Source: Oscillibacter valericigenes Sjm18-20 (GTDB taxonomy: Bacteria > Bacillota > Clostridia > Oscillospirales > Oscillospiraceae). Taken from it: a stretch of DNA of 64,000 nucleotides. Where the stretch lies: assembly GCA_000283575.1 (NCBI GenBank), contig AP012044.1, positions 620,001-684,000 of the forward strand. The letters run 5' to 3'. Under the pieces are notes generated by a model that ran no database searches, was not told where the DNA came from, and saw nothing but the letters and a program-made list of their open reading frames with translations. Shown here piece by piece: positions 52,731 to 61,050 of this stretch. A program made the translations under genes and the position numbers. Positions within the stretch are counted from its first letter, which is position 1. Each line of letters starts with the position of its first letter.

Positions 52731-53744
52731 ATGCAAATTTTAAAAACAATTTGGGACTTTTTTCAATACCAGATACTCGGCATGAAATGGCTGGATGGGC
52801 TGATTGGAAGCGGCCTTGCCGCCATGGGACTTGACACGTCCACCCGTATGGTCGGGAGCATTGAATTTTTCCTCTACGATGTCATTAAGATCACCATACT
52901 GCTGTGCTCGCTGATTTTTCTTATCAGCTATATCCAGAGTTACTTCCCGCCGGAGCGCAGCAAACGGATTCTTGGGCGGTTTCACGGTATCTGGGCAAAT
53001 TGCATCTCGGCGCTTCTGGGTACGGTGACGCCGTTTTGTTCCTGCTCTTCTATACCGCTGTTCATCGGTTTTACCTCGGCCGGTCTTCCGGTCGGCGTGA
53101 CGTTCTCGTTCCTGATTTCCTCCCCGATGGTGGACCTTGGCTCGCTGCTCCTGCTAATGAGCATATTCGGCGCAAAAGTGGCGGTTATTTACGTGGCCGT
53201 CGGTTTGGTTGTCGCGGTGGTCGGTGGGACGATTATCGAGAAGCTGCACATGGAGCGATATGTTGAGAGCTTTATTCTCTCCGCAGGCAGCGTGGACATC
53301 GAATCGCCGGACCTGACGAAAAAAGACCGGCTGATCTACGCGAAGGAGCAGATGCTGTCCACGTTCAAGAAGGTGTTTCCCTATATTCTGATCGGGGTCG
53401 GGATCGGCGCAATTATTCACAACTGGATTCCGGAAGAATGGGTGGCACTTGTGCTTGGCAGCAAAAACCCGTTCGGCGTTATTCTAGCGACTCTGATCGG
53501 CGTTCCCATGTACGCCGATATCTTCGGAACGATCCCGATTGCGGAGGCTCTTCTGTACAAGGGAGCGCAGCTCGGCACCATCCTGTCGTTCATGATGGCC
53601 GTCACCACGCTGTCCCTGCCGTCCATGATTATGCTCCGCAAGGCGGTCAAACCGAAGCTGCTGGCGCTGTTTATTGGCATCTGTACCATCGGCATCATCC
53701 TTGTGGGTTACTTTTTCAACGCGATTCAGGGATTTATAATTTAA
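52731..53744 (+). CDS. arsP: ArsP/YraQ-type permease
   Basis: 337 residues and about eight to ten membrane segments in two halves. The TPFCSCSSIPLFIGFTSAG motif (about residue 101) with neighbouring cysteines is typical of ArsP/UPF0718 permeases. GVPMYADIFGTIPIAEALL is the matching motif of the second half. ArsP proteins export trivalent organoarsenicals; relatives act on other metals. Context favours arsenic. Confidence 0.83.
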   Translation: MQILKTIWDFFQYQILGMKWLDGLIGSGLAAMGLDTSTRMVGSIEFFLYDVIKITILLCSLIFLISYIQSYFPPERSKRILGRFHGIWANCISALLGTVTPFCSCSSIPLFIGFTSAGLPVGVTFSFLISSPMVDLGSLLLLMSIFGAKVAVIYVAVGLVVAVVGGTIIEKLHMERYVESFILSAGSVDIESPDLTKKDRLIYAKEQMLSTFKKVFPYILIGVGIGAIIHNWIPEEWVALVLGSKNPFGVILATLIGVPMYADIFGTIPIAEALLYKGAQLGTILSFMMAVTTLSLPSMIMLRKAVKPKLLALFIGICTIGIILVGYFFNAIQGFII

Positions 53745-53755
53745 AGGAGGGAAAT

Positions 53756-54523
53756 ATGATGGCAAAGACCTGGTATCCTGTAATTGACTATGCGGCTTGC
53801 GTGGAGTGTGGAACCTGCTCTTCATTTTGCCCCCACGGCGTCTATGACACAGCAAGAACGCCAACGCCCGTTGTGACAGATCCCCAAGCCTGCATCGACT
53901 GTTGTCACAGCTGCGGAAACCGCTGCCCGGTCGGAGCGATCACCTATGTCGGCGATAGTACCGGTTGGAAGCCGCCCAATGGTACGCTGGAGGAAACCAA
54001 GGAAGCCTGCTGTTCCTGTGGATGTGAAGGAGCCTTTGAAAAGAAGATTGTCGTTGAGTATCTCTATCTTGATTTACAGACCTGCGACCGCTGCATTGGG
54101 ATGGATGCTGTACTTGACGAAGCCATGGCGACGCTTACTCCAGCCCTGAAGCTTTACGGTTACGAGGTGGTGTACTATAAAATCGAGATAAAAACGGCGG
54201 AACTTGCCGAACAGTTCAAGCTCATCTCCTCTCCGACGATCCGGGTGAATGGGCAGGATATCTGCGGGATTGTGAAAGAGAACAGCTGTGGATGCTGCAG
54301 CGAAATAAGTGGTACCGATGTAAACTGCCGGGTATTTGAGTACAGGGGGGAACGCTATGAAGTGCCGCCCAGGGAACTGCTTGCCGAGGCAATTTTGAAA
54401 ACCATATTCGCAAAGACAGACGACTGTGCCTGCGGCAACTATCAGCTGCCGGATAATTTAAAAAGTTTTTTTCAGGGGAAAACCTGTAAATCAGCCTGCT
54501 CCTGCAATGGCAGCTGCTGCTGA
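53756..54523 (+). CDS. Ferredoxin-DUF2703 fusion protein
   Basis: 255 residues. Residues about 1-60 are a two-cluster ferredoxin (CVECGTCSSFCPHGVYD and CIDCCHSCGNRCPVGAI). A Cys-rich linker (EACCSCGCEG) leads to a DUF2703 thioredoxin-like domain with LQTCDRCIGMD (CxxC) and ISSPTIRVNG (cis-Pro). The C-terminus is again Cys-rich (CACGN; CKSACSCNGSCC). It is likely a redox or metalloid-handling protein of the arsenic operon. The ATG at 53756 follows AAAGGAGGG; a second ATG comes next. The longer upstream frame overlaps arsP and is not real. Confidence 0.8.
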   Translation: MMAKTWYPVIDYAACVECGTCSSFCPHGVYDTARTPTPVVTDPQACIDCCHSCGNRCPVGAITYVGDSTGWKPPNGTLEETKEACCSCGCEGAFEKKIVVEYLYLDLQTCDRCIGMDAVLDEAMATLTPALKLYGYEVVYYKIEIKTAELAEQFKLISSPTIRVNGQDICGIVKENSCGCCSEISGTDVNCRVFEYRGERYEVPPRELLAEAILKTIFAKTDDCACGNYQLPDNLKSFFQGKTCKSACSCNGSCC

Positions 54524-54552
54524 AAAATAATATTAATTTATAAAGGAGCGAA

Positions 54553-54903
54553 ATGAATATGTCACTGTTCGGAAAGAAAAAGGAAGAAACGTCCTCTTGC
54601 TGCTGCGGAGGAAATTGTGATGCGGAGAGCATGGCAAAGGCTGAGGGTGCCAAAACCGAGGGGGCCAGCGTGAAGATTCTCGGCAGCGGCTGCGCGAAAT
54701 GCAACCAGCTTGAAGAGGCCACAAAGGAAGCCCTCAGGCAGCTCGGTATGGATGCGACAATCGACCATGTGACCGATTTCTCACAGATCGCGGCCTACGG
54801 CGTCATGACGACGCCGGCCCTTGTGGTGGACGGGAAAGTGGTTTCTTACGGCAAGGTTCTAAAAACCGGCGAAGTTGTGAAAATTCTGCAGAAGGTCAGA
54901 TAA
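54553..54903 (+). CDS. Thioredoxin-like small redox protein
   Basis: 116 residues. After a Cys-rich N-terminus (SSCCCGGNC) comes a glutaredoxin/thioredoxin fold of the TM0996-type family with GSGCAKCNQLEE (CxxC, residue about 48) and the cis-Pro segment VMTTPALVVDGKVVSYG. It may deliver electrons to ArsC or bind arsenite. AAAGGAG precedes the ATG. Confidence 0.85.
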   Translation: MNMSLFGKKKEETSSCCCGGNCDAESMAKAEGAKTEGASVKILGSGCAKCNQLEEATKEALRQLGMDATIDHVTDFSQIAAYGVMTTPALVVDGKVVSYGKVLKTGEVVKILQKVR

Positions 54904-54920
54904 TATCTGGGGGCTTTTAT

Positions 54921-55994
54921 ATGGAAAAAGGCAAGACACCAGAAATCGGATTTTTTGAAAAGTATCTGACGCTGTGGGTCATCCTATGTATGGCGGCGGG
55001 CGTGTTGATCGGCAGATTCCTGCCCGGCATTCCGGCTTTCCTGGGGCGTTTCGAGTATGCGAATGTATCAATTCCCATCGCCATACTCATCTGGCTTATG
55101 ATCTACCCCATGATGCTGAAGGTCGATTTTCAGAGCATCAAAAATGTCGGGAAAAACCCGAAGGGATTATTTGTCACATGGGTGGCCAACTGGCTGATTA
55201 AGCCCTTTACCATGTTCGGAATTGCGTGGCTGTTTTTCTTCGTGATTTTCAAAGCGCTGATTCCGGAGGAGCTGGCGCGCAGCTACCTGGCCGGGGCGGT
55301 TTTGCTGGGAGCCGCCCCCTGCACGGCGATGGTATTTGTATGGAGCCATCTGACAAACGGAAATCCGGCCTATACGGTGGTCCAGGTGGCGACGAACGAT
55401 CTGATTATTTTGATTGCATTTACCCCTATCGTCAAATTTTTGCTCGGCATAAGCGGCGTGACAATTCCATGGGAGACACTGATTCTTTCGGTGTTCCTGT
55501 TTGTTGTCATCCCGCTGGCGGGAGGTGCGGTCACGCGAAATGCCGTCATCAAAAAGCAAGGACTTGACTACTTTGAAAAGCGCTTTATCCCGAAATTCGG
55601 AAACATTACCACGACGGGATTGCTGCTCACCCTCGTCATCATTTTTTCCTTCCAGGGGGATGTCATACTGAACAACCCCCTGCACATTGTATTGATCGCA
55701 GTTCCTTTAATTATCCAGACTTTCCTGATTTTCTTCATAGCCTATCTTGCAAGCAGGGCGCTGAAGCTGCCCCACGATATCGCCGCGCCCGCCGGGATGA
55801 TCGGCGCATCCAATTTCTTCGAGCTGGCCGTCGCGGTGGCGATTTCGCTTTTCGGGACCACGTCTCCCGCCGCACTTGCCACCATCGTCGGCGTCCTGAC
55901 CGAGGTGCCGGTCATGCTGGTTCTCGTCCGGATTGCAAACAACACGAAAGGCTGGTTTGAAAACAATGACTTATCAGATAAGGCCGATGCTTGA
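54921..55994 (+). CDS. acr3: ACR3-family arsenite efflux transporter
   Basis: 357 residues and ten membrane segments. The essential Cys lies in GAAPCTAMVFVWSHLTNGNP (about residue 133), and the C-terminal PAGMIGASNFFELAVAVAIS contains the conserved Asn-Glu motif. It exports As(III) by proton motive force. No arsA ATPase gene is present. The GNAT gene overlaps its 3' end by 29 bases. Confidence 0.94.
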   Translation: MEKGKTPEIGFFEKYLTLWVILCMAAGVLIGRFLPGIPAFLGRFEYANVSIPIAILIWLMIYPMMLKVDFQSIKNVGKNPKGLFVTWVANWLIKPFTMFGIAWLFFFVIFKALIPEELARSYLAGAVLLGAAPCTAMVFVWSHLTNGNPAYTVVQVATNDLIILIAFTPIVKFLLGISGVTIPWETLILSVFLFVVIPLAGGAVTRNAVIKKQGLDYFEKRFIPKFGNITTTGLLLTLVIIFSFQGDVILNNPLHIVLIAVPLIIQTFLIFFIAYLASRALKLPHDIAAPAGMIGASNFFELAVAVAISLFGTTSPAALATIVGVLTEVPVMLVLVRIANNTKGWFENNDLSDKADA

Positions 55995-56514
55995 TTCCGA
56001 CTGGCCCGAAGTCAGCCGGATCTATCGGGAGGGAATCGACACGAACTTTGCCACGTTCCAGTCGGAGTACCCGACCAAGGAGGAATGGGATGCCTCACAT
56101 CTGAAGGATTGCAGACTGGTCATCACCTGGGACGGCGGGGTGCTTGGATGGGCGGCGCTGACCGCCGTCTCGGGCCGCTGTGTCTACGCGGGGGTGGCCG
56201 AGGTCAGCATTTATGTTGCGCAAGACAGCCGGGGCTGTGGAGCTGGTAGGGCGCTTTTGCCTGAGCTACTCCGCTGTTCGGAAGATTGCGGTTACTGGAC
56301 GCTCCAGTCTGGTATCATGCAGGATAACGCGGCCAGCATCCGTCTGCATGAGAGCTGCGGCTTTCGAATGGTGGGCTATCGGGAAAAAATCGGCCGCGAC
56401 CGATTCGGAGTCTGGAGGAATACCGTCCTGATGGAGAAGCGCAGCGAAAGCGACTGTTTTGACGGTTCCTGCACCTGCGGCGCGGTCTGCTCCTGTAGCA
56501 GCGGAAAGGAATAG
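55966..56514 (+). CDS. arsN: GNAT acetyltransferase (ArsN-like) with Cys-rich tail
   Basis: 182 residues. Phosphinothricin-acetyltransferase-like GNAT: IRPMLDSDWPEVSRIYREGI start, EVSIYVAQDSRGCGAGRALL acetyl-CoA motif (about residues 85-104) and NAASIRLHESCGFRMVGYRE. ArsN1 proteins acetylate arsinothricin or phosphinothricin. The last 20 residues are Cys-rich (DGSCTCGAVCSCSSGKE), unusual for GNATs and similar in style to the other proteins of this operon. No clear ribosome site is visible; translation is probably coupled to acr3. Confidence 0.78.
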   Translation: MTYQIRPMLDSDWPEVSRIYREGIDTNFATFQSEYPTKEEWDASHLKDCRLVITWDGGVLGWAALTAVSGRCVYAGVAEVSIYVAQDSRGCGAGRALLPELLRCSEDCGYWTLQSGIMQDNAASIRLHESCGFRMVGYREKIGRDRFGVWRNTVLMEKRSESDCFDGSCTCGAVCSCSSGKE

Positions 56515-56518
56515 GTTT

Positions 56519-56908
56519 ATGACGAGGGTCGCGTTTATCTGCGTTCACAACTCCTGCCGCAGCCAGATTGCCGAAGCGCTGGGAAAGCACCTTGCCGGCG
56601 ATGTTTTTGAAAGCTTTTCTGCCGGAACAGAGCTAAAAGACCGTATTAATCCCGACGCGGTTCGTCTGATGAAGCAGCTCTACGGGATTGATATGGAACA
56701 AAGCCAGCACCCGAAGCTGCTTGAGGAACTTCCGCCTGTTGATGTGGTCGTTACGATGGGCTGCAACGTGGAATGCCCTTATTTGCCATGCGAGCGCCGC
56801 GAAGACTGGGGACTGCCTGACCCGACCGGCAGGAGCGATGCGGAATTTTTATTTGTAATTCAGTCGATCGAAAATAAGATCTCAAAATTAACCGAATCAT
56901 TCAGGTAG
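56519..56908 (+). CDS. arsC: Arsenate reductase, low-molecular-weight phosphatase type
   Basis: 129 residues with the P-loop CVHNSCRSQ (Cys8 and Arg14), the thioredoxin-coupled ArsC family. Cys in MGCNVECPYLPCERRE supplies the resolving disulfide cysteines (about residues 81-90), followed by the DWGLPDPTG loop. It reduces arsenate to arsenite for Acr3. GGAAAGGA precedes the ATG at 56519. Confidence 0.93.
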   Translation: MTRVAFICVHNSCRSQIAEALGKHLAGDVFESFSAGTELKDRINPDAVRLMKQLYGIDMEQSQHPKLLEELPPVDVVVTMGCNVECPYLPCERREDWGLPDPTGRSDAEFLFVIQSIENKISKLTESFR

Positions 56909-56934
56909 TCCCTCAAAATCAACGCCCATAAACA

Positions 56935-56977
56935 ATACCGCCGCTTTCCATTTGTGGAAAGCCGGCGGTATCTTTTT
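56935..56977. terminator. Terminator between arsC and the cupin gene
   Basis: ATACCGCCG with CGGCGGTAT plus an inner CTTTCC/GGAAAG stem, followed by CTTTTT on the plus strand. It serves the convergent ars operon and cupin gene. Confidence 0.85.
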
Positions 56978-56983
56978 GCGTTT

Positions 56984-57442
56984 TTAATAATTGTGCTCCC
57001 CGGCCATTGCATCCGCTTTTGTTTTATGGACTGTGCCTTTTGGGTGCTGAGGCGGAGCGTAAATCGAATACAGCTTCAAAGGAATATTGCCTGTGTTGAT
57101 CAGGTTATGCCATGTCCCAGCGGGGATGATGATCGCATAACCGTTGCCGATACTTCTTTGAAAATTCAGGTTGTCTTTGCTTTGCCCCATCTTGACGAGC
57201 CCCTGCCCCTGTTCGATTCGCAGGAACTGGTCAATGTCGGGATGGTTCTCCAGACCGATCTCCTCACCCGGATTAATGCTCATCAGAGTGAGCTGCAGAT
57301 GGCTTCCCGTCCACAGCGCGGTGCGGAATGTGTCGTTTTGCTTGGTCGCCCAGTCGATGTTGATAACAAATGGTTCCGGCCCATAATCCTTTAGCACCAT
57401 ATAGTTATTTCCGTTATTCGGACGTGGGTACCGTCTATTCAA
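56984..57442 (-). CDS. Cupin-domain protein
   Basis: 152 residues. A single beta-barrel cupin with LMSINPGEEIGLENHPDIDQ and GQGLVKMG (motif 1) and IIIPAGTWHNLINTG (motif 2). This set resembles the metal-binding His/Glu pattern of mannose-6-phosphate-isomerase-like cupins. The TTG start at 57442 is chosen for the AAGGAG eight bases upstream; a frame to an ATG at 57475 includes that ribosome site. Its role next to the hydrogenase is unknown. Confidence 0.75.
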   Translation of the reverse strand: MNRRYPRPNNGNNYMVLKDYGPEPFVINIDWATKQNDTFRTALWTGSHLQLTLMSINPGEEIGLENHPDIDQFLRIEQGQGLVKMGQSKDNLNFQRSIGNGYAIIIPAGTWHNLINTGNIPLKLYSIYAPPQHPKGTVHKTKADAMAGEHNY

Positions 57443-57608
57443 ATTACTCAGCTCCTTTTTATGCCTATATCTCATAGTATGATTTGAAATCCCTGGGCGT
57501 TTATCTGCCGAGTTACCCTCGCCTGCTAACCTCAACGTGTTTCGGGCACATCCGTTTTGCAAGGAATATACTGTATTGACAACGAATAGCTATAAAGGAG
57601 AATTGCGC

Positions 57609-58031
57609 ATGAATGACCGTGACCGGATCAATGACAACCTGAACGAAATGAGCGATACAATCGACTGCCTGTATACGACCGCCAACTCCTGCGTCAGAAA
57701 CAAGCTGTTAAACCACCTGCGGAGAAATGTGTCCAACCTTTCCATGCTGGTACAAGGCCTGCAAATTGGCGAGAGTACAAACAGTTCCCAAATCAGTACC
57801 GGCAGGTTATTTACGCCGGACGAGCTGGCAGGGTATAACGGAAAGAATGGTAACCCGGCGTATGTGGCGGTGAACGGCATCGTGTATGACGTGTCAAATG
57901 TGGCGGCCTGGGGCGGAGCGACCCATTTTGGACTGGCGGCGGGCGCCGACGTTACGAGCCAGTTTGCTTCGTGCCACGCCGGTCAGCCGATCCTCGGAAA
58001 ATTAAAAATGGTTGGGAAGATGAAGGAATGA
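57609..58031 (+). CDS. Cytochrome b5-like heme-binding protein
   Basis: 140 residues. A helical N-terminus (about 1-55) with two Cys (TIDCLYTTANSCVR) precedes a b5-like domain (FTPDELAGYNGKNGNPAYVA, VNGIVYDVSNV, then ATHFGLAAGADVT). The stop overlaps the start of the hydrogenase small subunit (ATGA). It is the first gene of the hydrogenase operon. I infer that it passes electrons between the hydrogenase and a partner. AAAGGAG lies eight bases before the ATG. Confidence 0.8.
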   Translation: MNDRDRINDNLNEMSDTIDCLYTTANSCVRNKLLNHLRRNVSNLSMLVQGLQIGESTNSSQISTGRLFTPDELAGYNGKNGNPAYVAVNGIVYDVSNVAAWGGATHFGLAAGADVTSQFASCHAGQPILGKLKMVGKMKE

Positions 58032-58915
58032 ATCAAACAGATAGCAGCTGTCCCAATTTCCAGGCGAGGCTGGAGACGGCCTCCGTACTTGTTCATAGGG
58101 CCATAGACGCCGTCCGGCAAAAGCGTATACAAAAAAGGAACCTCATATGGCTCGAGCTGACCGGATGCTCCGGAAACATCATTTCCCTTCTGGACGGGGC
58201 CAATCCGGATTTTAAAAGTCTGGCTTCTCAGATGGTGAATTTTATTTACGACAACAGCCTGATGGCCGCGGAGGGGGAGGCCGCCATGGACCAGCTGTTC
58301 AGATTGACCGGCGGTGATTACATATTGGCCGTTGAGGGCGCAGTTTCCACAAAGAACGACGGCCTTTACAATATCATCGGAAGACGGAAAGACCGGCCGG
58401 TAACTGCCTATGAGGCCATTAAAAAGTTCGGGGAACAGGCGTCTTGCGTGATCGCGGTTGGGACCTGCGCTTCCGACGGCGGCATTTCTGCGGCCAGGCC
58501 AAATCCGGCGGAATGTGTTGGAATTCAAAACCTGCTCAAAAGGAAGGTCATCAAGCTGCCGGGGTGTCCATGCCACCCGGACTGGTTTATGGGGACGCTG
58601 GCCTATGTCATGCTTTTTGGCGAGCCTGAACTGGATGACAGGCAACGGCCGCTCATGTTCTACAGCACACTCATTCATGATATCTGTCCCCGAAGGCCGT
58701 ATTTCGATCAGGGCATCTTTGCCTCAAAACCGGGAGAGAAGACCTGCATGTTCAAGCTTGGATGCAGAGGGCCTGTTACGAGAGTCGACTGCCCGATCAG
58801 GAAGTGGAACGAGCGCGTGAACTGGCCCATCGGCGACGACAGCCCGTGCATCGGCTGTGCCATGTTTGGATTCCCCGACAAAATGGAGCCGTTTATCAGC
58901 TACGACACCACATAA
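58028..58915 (+). CDS. NiFe hydrogenase small subunit
   Basis: 295 residues with the [4Fe-4S] ligands of the small subunit: LTGCSGN (proximal cluster), VGTCASDGG, LPGCPCHPDW, then CMFKLGCRGPVTRVDCP and DDSPCIGCAMFGFP. No twin-arginine signal and no C-terminal membrane anchor are present, so the enzyme should be cytoplasmic. It overlaps the b5-domain gene by four bases; the large subunit follows after 14 bases. Confidence 0.92.
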   Translation: MNQTDSSCPNFQARLETASVLVHRAIDAVRQKRIQKRNLIWLELTGCSGNIISLLDGANPDFKSLASQMVNFIYDNSLMAAEGEAAMDQLFRLTGGDYILAVEGAVSTKNDGLYNIIGRRKDRPVTAYEAIKKFGEQASCVIAVGTCASDGGISAARPNPAECVGIQNLLKRKVIKLPGCPCHPDWFMGTLAYVMLFGEPELDDRQRPLMFYSTLIHDICPRRPYFDQGIFASKPGEKTCMFKLGCRGPVTRVDCPIRKWNERVNWPIGDDSPCIGCAMFGFPDKMEPFISYDTT

Positions 58916-58929
58916 AAGAGGTGTGGAAA

Positions 58930-60339
58930 ATGAAGAGAGTGGTCATCAACCCCGTTACCCGCATCAGCGGGTTCATGGAAATAGACGCCGATATTGACAA
59001 TGGCGTGGTGACGGATGCACGGACCGAGGGCCTGCTTTTCAGGGGCTTCGAGAAAATGTTGGAAGGCAGAAGCCCTTTTGACGCGGTGTATTTTACGCAG
59101 CGCATCTGCGGCATCTGCTCTACGGCGCATTCTGTGGCTTCCACGCTGGCTTTGGAGGATGCGCTGGGCATCGCCGTCTCTCAACAGGGCCGGTATTTGC
59201 GGGACATCATCCACGGGTGCGAATTCCTCCAGAATCACATCCGGCATTTTTACCAGTATACCGCCCCTGATTTCATCAGACTTCCCGAGGGAAACACCCT
59301 GTTTGAAACGGACCACAGGGACTTTAGACTGCCGAGGCGGGAAAACGACCGAATCGTTCAGCACTATTTCGATTCACTCGAATACAGCAGGAACGCGCAT
59401 GAGATGCTGGCAATCTTAGGCGGAAAAGCGCCGCATAATCACGGAGTCTTTATCGGCGGAATCACCACGCAGGCCACCCCGGAGAAAATAGGACGGATGC
59501 GTGCTCTGCTTGTAAATATCAGGCGGTTTATCTGCGATAAGATGATCCCGGATGCCTATGCGGTTGCAAGGTGCTATCCGGAGTATTTTGAAATTGGACG
59601 AGGCTACGGAAATTTGCTTACCTTCGGCTGCTTTAACGGTTATGAGAGGCTGGGCACGCTGTATGTCAATCCCTCGACGTACAGCGACAGCAGAATCATG
59701 GAGCTGAATCCCGGGGAAATCACCGAAAATATTTACTCATCATGGTACGAGGCCGGGCGCGATACCTATATGCCGTTTGAAACGATTCCGGAACCCGACA
59801 GGGAGAAGAAGGACGCTTACTCCTGGGTAAAAGCACCGAGGTACAAGGGGCTTCCTTACGAGGTGGGTCCACTTGCAAGAATGTGGCTTTGCGGCGAGTA
59901 CCGGCATGGGATCTCCACCATGGACCGGACCTTGGCCAGAGCTTTGGAAGCAAAAAAGATTGCGGACATCATGTGGGTTCTGCTGGACCATCTCGTTCCC
60001 GGCGTCTGCGTTCAAAAGGAATACGAGATTCCGCGCGGCGCCTGTGGGGCCGGCCTGATCGACACTACGCGGGGCGCTTTGGGGCATTGGATAAGAATTG
60101 AAAACCAGGTGATTTCCCTCTATCAGATCATCACGCCGTCCGCCTGGAACCTTTCCACCAGAGATCGGGACAATCTGCCGGGGCCTGCTGAAAAAGCAAT
60201 GATCGGCACGATCATCCGAAATCCTGACGCGCCGGTGGAGCTTGGGAGAATTATCCGCTCCTTTGACCCCTGCGTCTCCTGCGCCACTCACGTCTATTCG
60301 AAGGGCAACCGGATCAAGACCATGCGGGTGGTGCCATGA
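58930..60339 (+). CDS. NiFe hydrogenase large subunit
   Basis: 469 residues. It has the L1 motif RICGIC (about residues 60-65) and the C-terminal L2 motif DPCVSCATH, the four Ni-Fe cysteines. A 15-residue tail after the His (VYSKGNRIKTMRVVP) would be cut by the protease encoded next. INPVTRISG opens the protein. AGAGGTG precedes the ATG. The maturation protease gene overlaps the stop by four bases. Confidence 0.93.
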   Translation: MKRVVINPVTRISGFMEIDADIDNGVVTDARTEGLLFRGFEKMLEGRSPFDAVYFTQRICGICSTAHSVASTLALEDALGIAVSQQGRYLRDIIHGCEFLQNHIRHFYQYTAPDFIRLPEGNTLFETDHRDFRLPRRENDRIVQHYFDSLEYSRNAHEMLAILGGKAPHNHGVFIGGITTQATPEKIGRMRALLVNIRRFICDKMIPDAYAVARCYPEYFEIGRGYGNLLTFGCFNGYERLGTLYVNPSTYSDSRIMELNPGEITENIYSSWYEAGRDTYMPFETIPEPDREKKDAYSWVKAPRYKGLPYEVGPLARMWLCGEYRHGISTMDRTLARALEAKKIADIMWVLLDHLVPGVCVQKEYEIPRGACGAGLIDTTRGALGHWIRIENQVISLYQIITPSAWNLSTRDRDNLPGPAEKAMIGTIIRNPDAPVELGRIIRSFDPCVSCATHVYSKGNRIKTMRVVP

Positions 60340-60800
60340 AACGGATTCTGGTGATCGGAATCGGGAGCCGCATCATGCGAGACGACGGAATCGGCTCGCG
60401 GGTCGTGGAGGCAATTGAAGGCAGACTGCGGGAGCGGGACATCACTCCCTTTATCGGGGAGACGGATTTGGAGTGCTGCTTTGATGAAATTGAGCCGGAC
60501 GATCTTGTGATTATCGTCGATGCCATGGCCCAAGGACAAGAGACGGGAAGCGTGGACGTTATGCTTTTGAGCAGCGCCCTAAACGATCGAAGCAAGTTTC
60601 GGACACAGCATGAATTCAGTCTTCTTGACTTGATTGCGCTGCATGCTCCTAATACGGAAGGGTATTTTATCGGAATTCAAGCGGCCGAGATCGGGTTCGG
60701 TTTTGATCTCAGCAAATCGCTGAAGGAGCGCTTCGAACAGATTTGTACCGATGTGCTAAACAGGGTATTAACCATAAAGGAGGAAACGGACGATGCATGA
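60336..60800 (+). CDS. Hydrogenase maturation protease (HyaD/HycI type)
   Basis: 154 residues. GIGSRIMRDDGIGSRVVEAI at the N-terminus, Asp in VIIVDAMAQG (about 62) and His in RTQHEFSLLDL (about 92) are the nickel-sensing residues. It removes the C-terminal peptide of the large subunit once nickel is in place. It overlaps both neighbours, typical of a tight hyp operon. Confidence 0.92.
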   Translation: MKRILVIGIGSRIMRDDGIGSRVVEAIEGRLRERDITPFIGETDLECCFDEIEPDDLVIIVDAMAQGQETGSVDVMLLSSALNDRSKFRTQHEFSLLDLIALHAPNTEGYFIGIQAAEIGFGFDLSKSLKERFEQICTDVLNRVLTIKEETDDA

Positions 60801-61050
60801 TACACACCTGATTGAAAAAATATATGAGTCCATCGCGGCTCTATGCAGTCAGAACGGAATAACCAGAGTAAACGGGATAGAGATTGAAGTTGACGAGGGC
60901 AGCCATATTGAAGGCCCGCATCTGCTGTCCCATTTGATGGATCGGGACAACGTGATGTTCGGCGATTGGACCAGAGTCCATGTGGAACATAAGCCATATG
61001 AAAAGCTGACGGCGGTCATCAAAAGCATCGATGGTGACGGTTGTGAGTAG
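60793..61050 (+). CDS. hypA: HypA-like nickel protein lacking the zinc domain
   Basis: 85 residues. The first residues MHDTHLIEKIYESI match HypA, with the nickel-binding His2. HypA is normally about 113 residues with a four-Cys zinc loop. Here the strand VHVEHKP passes directly to the terminal strand LTAVIKSIDG and no CxxC is present, so the zinc domain is missing. The ATG at 60793 follows AAAGGAGG. The annotation is by N-terminus, context and overall fold order. Confidence 0.7.
   Translation: MHDTHLIEKIYESIAALCSQNGITRVNGIEIEVDEGSHIEGPHLLSHLMDRDNVMFGDWTRVHVEHKPYEKLTAVIKSIDGDGCE

Noticed and set aside
53438..53755. Upstream extension of the ferredoxin-DUF2703 gene
   Set aside because: This part of the open frame overlaps the arsP gene out of frame; the ribosome site and similarity begin only at 53756.
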